Assembly: GCA_023525975.1 (NCBI GenBank)
Contig: CM042023.1
Span: 15,115,501 to 15,179,500, forward strand
Length of the DNA: 64,000 nt
Direction of reading: 5' to 3'
Origin: Smallanthus sonchifolius
Taxonomy: Eukaryota > Streptophyta > Magnoliopsida > Asterales > Asteraceae
Part shown: positions 57,251 through 64,000 of the stretch, piece by piece
How the letters are laid out: each line of letters opens with the position of its first letter
Position numbering within the stretch: position 1 is the stretch's first letter
Translations under genes and position numbers: made by a program
Notes under the pieces: model-generated
The model's input: the letters and a program-made list of their open reading frames with translations, nothing else
The model's database searches: none
Told to the model about the DNA's origin: nothing

Positions 57251-58041
57251 TGTTTAGTAGAGTTGATGTTACATTTATTTTTATTTAATATATCATATTC
57301 TCTAGTTTGAGGGAATCATAACATAGGGTAAAGTAAGATTAAAATGGGGAAAGTAGGTCTTTGTTGGCCATTTCTTTATCCAACTATGTGACTATCGTCC
57401 ACTAAACCATGGTGCCTATATTTCAACAAGATAAAGAATATTGAAATTGTTTTGACCTTTTCCAATTATTTAAATAAAAACAGAAGACACAATATGTACA
57501 CTGTATTTATCTTAGATATCCAGAAATGAATAACATATCTAACAAAGTTTTATTTATAAATAATTATTTTCATCAAACAAAATTGAGATATCTAACTCTA
57601 TGATTTTAACCAGGTTCGGCCCAATTTTTTCAGAGTTCTAAAACGGGTTTTAAAATCTAGGCCCTTTTAAAAAAATGTATTTTTTGTTTAGAAACCTAAT
57701 AAGTGAGAATATGATGATACATATTTTGTATACGGGTTTTATAAGGCACACAATTACATATTGAAGCTGAATTGAGTTTTAGTGAAAAGAAAACTTTTTC
57801 AAGTATATGTTTTTTTTGCTCTCATTCTCAAAACATAAAAATTAAATGAAGTTTAACCCTAGGATCCCATTTAACTCTTTAAATATAGGAGCCCTAATCT
57901 TTAGTTTATTTTTTTTAAGAGTCTAGCCACACATAATTTGAATCGAAGTGTATGATTTGGATATTTAAATCGGTTTGAACCAAATTTGAATTATTATTTT
58001 GGATATCAAATTGGTTTTTGCTCTTACAGCACTCACATTTA
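57251..58041. other. AT-rich intergenic DNA
   Basis: No gene, RNA or defined element is seen. Short T and A runs only. Confidence 0.4.
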
Positions 58042-58338
58042 GAGCATTCGTAGCCGTTTTTATATACTTATCCTTATAATTACACTAAAATCACTACATT
58101 TTCTCTCCCATTTTCAATTAAATAATACTTTTTTATACATTTATCATTACATTTTCTCTCTCCTCCACTAACAACTATTTTAAAAAAATATTAAAAAATT
58201 TATACAGGTGAACAATGTTTTCACAAATATAATAAAAATTTATACATTTTCTCTCTCCTTCACTCACAACCACTTTAAACCACTCATTAAAATATACCAA
58301 ACTCACTCACAAACTATACCAAACCGGTTGTGAATGCT
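58042..58338. mobile_element. Harbinger-type MITE (GAGCATTC ends)
   Basis: The ends are GAGCATTCGTAGCCG and, reversed, GAGCATTCACAACCGG; TTA lies on both sides (58039-58041 and 58339-58341). The AT-rich interior has repeated TTATACATTTTCTCTCTCC. Confidence 0.65.
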
Positions 58339-58341
58339 CTT

Positions 58342-59105
58342 AGAGCATTCATATCAGGTTGTTTATCCTTATTTTTATAATGTAACTAAAAACTATCATT
58401 GCATAAAAAGTTTGTTCATTTTTTAAAAACCTTTCACATCTCATTCCTTATCCTTATAATTTTAAAGAAATTGTTAAGGAATTTGTATATTTAAGATTTT
58501 AGTATATATTTCCTTATAATTTTAAGGATAAAGATAAGGTTTAAAGAAACCTTATGTGGGACCCTTTTAACTTGAATCTTTTTTTTTCCTTATAATTTAA
58601 GGATATGATATATATACCAATACTGATGTGATACTCTTAGATCTCCATGTCTATCCCCATCTTTAAACCCATAACTTTAGGGATGAGGAATGAGATGTGA
58701 GAGGCTTTTCAAAAATGAAAAATAAATTTAATGAATGATGATTTTTAGTTAAATTATAGAGATGAAGATGGAGAACCTACTCATGTGAATGCTAGATTCT
58801 TCATCATCTCTATAATTTAACTAAATATTATATTTTTTTAAATTTATCTTTTAATTTGTTTTAACATCTCACATCTCATTCTCTATCTCACTTACAAACA
58901 CTTATTATATTATTTTTTTTCTTTTTTAAACACTAACAAAAAATATATAGTTTGATTAAAATGATTCTCTATATTTAGAGAATCTATATTTACTAAACTA
59001 TAAAATTTAAAGATAAAGATAGAGATCATGATGTAGGTGTAAAATATAAGAAAACTCTAAATAACAGAGATAAAAATGAATATAGAGATGATGATGCGAA
59101 TGTTC
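58342..59105. mobile_element. One or more further GAGCATTC-type MITEs, end to end
   Basis: It begins GAGCATTCATATCAGG directly after the shared TTA. Reverse ends of the type GTGAATGCTAG (58785) and GCGAATGTTC (59097) follow. Internal words (CTTTAAACC.ATAA.TTTA..GAT, AGAGATGAAGATGGAG) are mirrored. Probably one MITE nested in another; exact borders are not resolved. Confidence 0.45.
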
Positions 59106-61368
59106 TAAATAGTTTAAAGTTTGGATCACCCGAAAATTAAATAGCAAAAAAAGTAATTTATTTTTCATATACTTAATCTTAATCTCTTATTAATTTATTA
59201 ATCTTCAAAAGAATCAATCTTACACTTGGCTTAAGAAATTATACACGTGAATAGCAAAAAGAAAAAAATCGAATAATATTAAAAAACTATTAACCAACTT
59301 GGCCACTCGATGGTTACAAAAATCCATTTTACACTTAATTTAACCGACTAAAATTCTTTTAATTTATTTAATCCAAACAGAAAAATATTATATTATTTCA
59401 TATAATAACTTAAACTTTAAAGCAAGACAAAGTAAACCAAACCAACTAGATTTAGTATAAATCATTTTCATGAAGGAAAAAAAATAAATACTGTTTTCAA
59501 GATTTGTTGTGTTTGTTAACATCAGAATTTTTTATTCGGTCGTGTAACGTAAGTTTGAAAAAGTTTTTGGTACTTTTGTCACCACCAACTCTTTAGCAAT
59601 TAATTCGTCTAATTGTTTTTTACTTTAGTGATATAATAACTAAATAATAAATAGAAATACATAATAATGTATATTATAAGTGATACTTGAAATGGAAGAA
59701 ACGATGACAAGGCAATTATTTTTTACAATTATATTTCATAAAAATTGATCTAGATATTTAAAGCAATAGGGCAAGTTTAGAACAATATAACGGAGAGAAC
59801 GGTTACATAAGCATCACTTATGTCATAATAAAGATAATAGGTGAAGGTGTTTATGCGATTATCATAGTTTTCTATCTTAAACTCTATACGTAATAAATAA
59901 TTAACTGGTTACGTCACTTGTCATAATTCTGTGAGCTCAAGATTCTTTTTTTTTTGCTTATTTTTTCCCACTAATTAAGGTAATGATTTTGTTTAATTCA
60001 TATCTTATCTCAGAATATTGTTTTATAATTCATAAATATTTATTACTAACCATTTAATATTTCATTTATAAACCCGTGTAATAAATAATAGGGTTAAATT
60101 AATTCTAGATAAATATTGGTGGCACTATTACCGCATAACGAGCGTGCGATTTCTCTTTTTTCTTTAAGTTGCTCGTGAAAATAACCTAATTGTTGTTGTT
60201 TAGCTTCCCTACGAGACAACGGATTAGTGTTTCCTCTTAATGATTTAATGATGACAATATCGTCTTAAAGGTGGTAATTTCGTGTACGATCCAAAATACA
60301 ACATGAACACAACACAAAAATAATTAGGCTTTGGGTAATCGTTTAATAGACAGGTTGTGTTCAAGTTAACCTTTTTAACCCATTTAATTAACTGTTCGCG
60401 TTCAGGTTGACATGCTTAACTCGTTTAAAATAACAGGTCGACCCATCAACCGATTTAAAAAATTAACAAAGTTATTTGTTATAAGGTCAACCCATCAACA
60501 AATTTACTACATGTTTAACCTATTTATCAGAACCCTTCAACTCGTTTACAATTTAATTACAACCCATTTATCTTGTCAACCCATTTTACAACCTACTTAA
60601 CTTGTTTAGATAAATGGGTTACGCAAGTCATGATCGGGTTACAAGATTTTATACGCGCCTGAGTGTAACATATGTTTTAATTTTTATAATAAATAAAAAA
60701 GTTATTTATTTTATTTGAGATAAGTTGAATAAATTAAATAACTTCTTTGTTTGAACTGGTTATGAGATGAAGTTTGTGATTTTGAGATAATCTCAAGAGA
60801 TTGAGTTGAGAGGATTTAGAGATAGATTACAATCCTAACCGAACTCAACAATTCAACCATAATCCCCACCTATGTAAACCGACCGACCCTCCCCTTCTCC
60901 TCTCACTGTGAGAGGGAGGGAGAAAGGGAGAGAGGGAGGGAGGACGTTGTGGCGACGACGGGTTAATGATCCATGATTTGTATATGGGAGTTATGAGCAA
61001 CGAGAGGTAAAACTTCACAGCTAGAAGATTTGGGTTATGTTTTGCGGTAGTAATGGAATGAGTCGATTGGAAGGGTTTTTATTTAATAATGAATATGAAC
61101 TAAATATAACACATCCCGTTTATATGACGTCTAGGAAGGGAAAGGCTTCAATACGAGTTGTGAAAGGTTAACTATGTGTTAACGGGAGGAAAGATTAAGA
61201 TGAGATCTCTATGACTTTTGCCCTTTTTAACGTTTTTGGGTTGGGATACATGCTTTTGCTTAAAGTTTTGAATGGCGTGAATTGCAAATGTTTCAAGTGT
61301 TGTAACATTATAGGTTTATGATATACATTACATGTTATGTTTACATATCTATATTTGGAAAGTAGCTT
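59106..61368. other. AT-rich intergenic DNA, no gene seen
   Basis: 60290-60650 holds degraded repeat with GGGTTA.CC and AACCCAT inverted words (family also at 6040). 60890-60960 is a (GGGA)n/(GAGG)n tract beside CCTCCCC. 61030-61370 looks like the first part of an LTR. No coding sequence is recognised. Confidence 0.4.
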
Positions 61369-61518
61369 GATAATGTATAGGGCCTTCGGGCAGTCTCGTA
61401 TGTATTGAGAACCCTCGGGGTAGATGCAACTGTAGTAGAGGACCTTTAGGCAGCCTCATATGCATTAGAGAACCGCCAGGTAGCCTCATAATAGTAAAAT
61501 CGATGTAGAGGACTTCAT
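61369..61518 (+). repeat. GGACCTTCGGGCAGCCTCGTATG-type array, left part (split by CACTA)
   Basis: Four or five degenerate units of about 40-45 bp around GAGGACCTT..GGCAGCCTCATATG. The array resumes at 63620-63735 on the other side of the CACTA element. Such GC-rich arrays are usual in Gypsy LTRs. Confidence 0.7.
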
Positions 61519-63616
61519 CACTACTAGAAAATATACCTTTAATGACACGCATTGCGTGTCATAAAAGGGGGTAGATGACACGAGGAAGCGTGTCAAGGAT
61601 AGCCCTGTCAAGATGAAGATGACACGCATTTTGTGTGTCATCTGTTTACGACACGCAATGCGTGTCAAGGAAGGCCTTGTCAAGAATGAAGATGACCCGC
61701 ATTTTGTGTGTCATCTATTTATGATGCGCATTTTTGTCATAAATGTGTGTTATTGTTAAAGCTGTTTAAAAAAATATATTTTTTTATAGAATTACTAATT
61801 TTCATTTTTCCACATTAATATCATAAAATAGTAATAAACATTTCATAATACAAAATAAAATACACACGACAAAACAATCCATTTCATAAAATATAAACAA
61901 ACATTTAAAAGTAACAAAAGTCGATTACAAATTCAACGTAATGTCAATACAAAGTTTCACTGAAAAATAAAGTTTGATACAAAAGTCGACCACTCTTTAC
62001 GAACTCCATCAATATCAACATCGGTGTATTCATCTATCATCCCCCCAACCTAAGAAAAAATTTGCAAACAAATAATTATCAAAGATACATACATATATAT
62101 AATACTATTGAGACATGAGGGTATGATAGAATTATAATCATTTATGATTATAATCTCATATGTAAAAATATTTTTCCACACTTTTTTGCAGGATTTCATA
62201 CAAATTGTTAGCAAAAGTACCTGCATTTCAAAATTATGACAAAGCAAGGCAATACAACACTTGGATCTTTTACAAACAAGTTATATATAATCCACAATTT
62301 GTTCAAAACTGAAAAATGGTATAACACAGAAGTTTGTTACGACTCGAAAGTACCTGCATTTCAAAATTTGTCTAATGCATTTTTTTTCTCAGCAGGTTGA
62401 TAAAGTCATGTTACGACACAAATTGGGTCACAGGGGATGCTCATCTCATTAAAATGTCTAATGCATTTTTTAAAATTATAGTGTTGATCCACGTAGTTTA
62501 CAAAAAGAGCATGAGTGGAACATTATATTAATATCAATTAGTTCTAAGAATTTATACAACATTCATCCCAAACAAGGGAGAATAATGCATACAGTCATCA
62601 ATCAACAAATATTGGCCACTTAAGGAAGTCTGTAATGTTATTATTATCTTTAAAGGAAAATGAGTATGGTTTTTCTAACAAAAAACTGAAAAAGCACTTG
62701 ATTGTTGAATGGAGAGAGTATTATGAAAACTATAAATGTCTAAACAAATGAAAAAAGAATGATCAAACACAAGCCTACACCAAACTATAACTAGTCATAT
62801 AATTAAAAATCAGATTTTGTTCCAAACTAATTAAAACAGAAAAATATATCAACTGCAGTCATGGGTTGCTGCCATGTTCAAACAGAAAAAAGAGCAACAG
62901 CAACAACACCTAATTTTCTTTGTGACATTTCGTCAAACACTTGGTGACTGCTATTTGTATCATCAAATGAGACAACACACCAAGTCATTGAGCCTCAAAA
63001 TCAATTAATTGCAAAAGCTCTAACACCATAAATAAACCCTAAATCAAAGTAAACAACAGAGAATAACTACCTTTTTCCCTCTGGTGTTATGCTCGAAAAC
63101 CGCCTCCTTTTGTTCGGAAAACGCCTCTTTTGCTCGGAATTCGCCTAGGGTTTTCAGAGGAAATCGCCAGATGGTGTTTTAGGATTAAAAGAAAACGAGA
63201 TGAATGCTTACGTATTTGCAGGATGCGATTGAACGACGAGAGTGAGCTATTAGGTATGTGAGAGAAGTAGGATTGAATGACGAGAATGAGCCTTCTGATC
63301 TGCGATTGTAGGAGATGGAGGTGAGTTATGAGCGGGATATGTTAAAACGCTTCCAGGTGGTGTTTTAGGGTTTTCAGAGCGCATATACGAGCGGGATATG
63401 TTAAATTAAAATATGACAGTTTCCAAACGACACGTGTATTGAAAAAGTGTACTCTGTGGTTTTTTTTAATATGACACTAAAAGATGACACACATTTTTGC
63501 GTGTAATAGCTCGCGTGTCATTAAAGACCAGTTTTGCTAGAATGACACTAAAACGATGACACACGTTGTTGCATGTCATAGTTCGCGTGTCATTAAAGGT
63601 ATATTTTGTAGTAGTG
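61519..63616. mobile_element. Non-autonomous CACTA (En/Spm) element
   Basis: The left end CACTACTAGAAAATATACC and right end reversed CACTACTACAAAATATACC share about 30 bp, flanked by a 3-bp TSD cat (61516-61518 and 63617-63619). Subterminal regions repeat GACACGC/GCGTGTCA in both orientations, about 16 times in total, the usual transposase-binding design. The interior is AT-rich apart from a GC-richer stretch at 63080-63180. There is no TNPA/TNPD gene. Confidence 0.9.
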
Positions 63617-63619
63617 CAT

Positions 63620-63735
63620 GCAGCCTCGTAAGTGACAGGAGGATTTTCGACAGCCCCGTGGAAGTTAGATCGTCACAGAGGACCTTCAGGCAACCTCATA
63701 AGTGATAAGAAGACCTTCGGGTAGTCTCGTGTGTG
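63620..63735 (+). repeat. GGACCTTC.GGCA.CCTCGTA array, right part
   Basis: Three further units continue the array interrupted at 61518. Removing the CACTA element and one cat joins the parts as gacttcatgcagcctcg. Confidence 0.7.
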
Positions 63736-64000
63736 TTATTAATCTTGTGTTAGTAAGTTAAAACTGATTTATTTGAAAAAAAAAACAATCCTTGTAAAGA
63801 ATGTTTTTTGAAATGTAAACTTAGAGCTCACTATTTTTGTACTAACCTGTTTTAGCATGTATTTCATGAGTGAATGACCTTTCAGTAATACTAGTAAGGG
63901 AAAGATAAGTTAGAGGACATTTTACGTCTACTAGAGAGAGGAGTTGGCGTTTGATGTTCTTTTAATTTTCTTTGACTTTAAAAAACATTTGGGTTATGGT
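63736..64000. other. Right end of the window, probable LTR sequence
   Basis: It continues the LTR-like region; no gene is seen. The element's second border lies outside the window. Confidence 0.35.

Overview
This is plant nuclear DNA: intron-containing genes spaced tens of kilobases apart, AT-rich intergenic DNA, and dense nested transposons. Codon use, short introns and the repeat families fit a eudicot. Repeat style suggests Asteraceae, but that is only an impression. There are no bacterial-type operons, CRISPR arrays or phage modules.

Four host genes can be read by joining exons. (1) On the minus strand at 748-4721 are the first four coding exons of a Sec1/Munc18 protein of the KEULE/SEC1 type; the rest lies off the left edge. 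(2) On the minus strand at 23236-25061 is a complete two-exon IRKI/GIL1-type DUF641 gene, 483 codons. (3) On the plus strand at 48532-50246 is a six-coding-exon myeloid-leukemia-factor-like gene with a probable intron in its 5' leader. (4) On the plus strand at 51099-53184 is a seven-exon organellar ICT1/ArfB-type peptidyl-tRNA hydrolase, 229 codons, with its GGQ motif. These genes act in separate processes (membrane fusion, receptor-kinase/light-gravity signalling, an ill-defined conserved factor, organellar ribosome rescue). I see no sign that they form a pathway.

The rest is a layered transposon record, much of it dateable by target-site duplications (TSDs). From left to right: a hAT MITE in a KEULE intron; small hAT MITEs; a LINE 3' end cut by a hAT; a Harbinger element holding a transposase remnant and a hAT; a foldback; a SINE split between its A and B boxes by a degenerate Copia element (10592-22439), which itself holds two hATs and a Gypsy-like LTR block. 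After IRKI come another foldback, a solo LTR, two adjacent SINEs, a Harbinger MITE and a hAT with a transposase remnant. Then a better preserved Copia element of the same family lies on the minus strand (35772-45761), broken by a hAT and by a solo LTR that landed in the protease active-site codon. A Helitron precedes the MLF gene.

Right of ICT1 lies the most informative element. It is a Pack-MULE (55091-57061) with about 150-bp terminal inverted repeats and a perfect 9-bp TSD. It carries a processed-looking, broken fragment of a BTB/POZ-WD40-type gene and was later hit by a hAT MITE. The right end is AT-rich MITE debris and a CACTA element (61519-63616) inside an LTR-like repeat array. I found no convincing new gene system. 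The most noteworthy items are the Pack-MULE, a long inverted repeat inside the IRKI intron, repeat arrays in both Copia leaders, and a 15-bp SINE stub with a 17-bp TSD.
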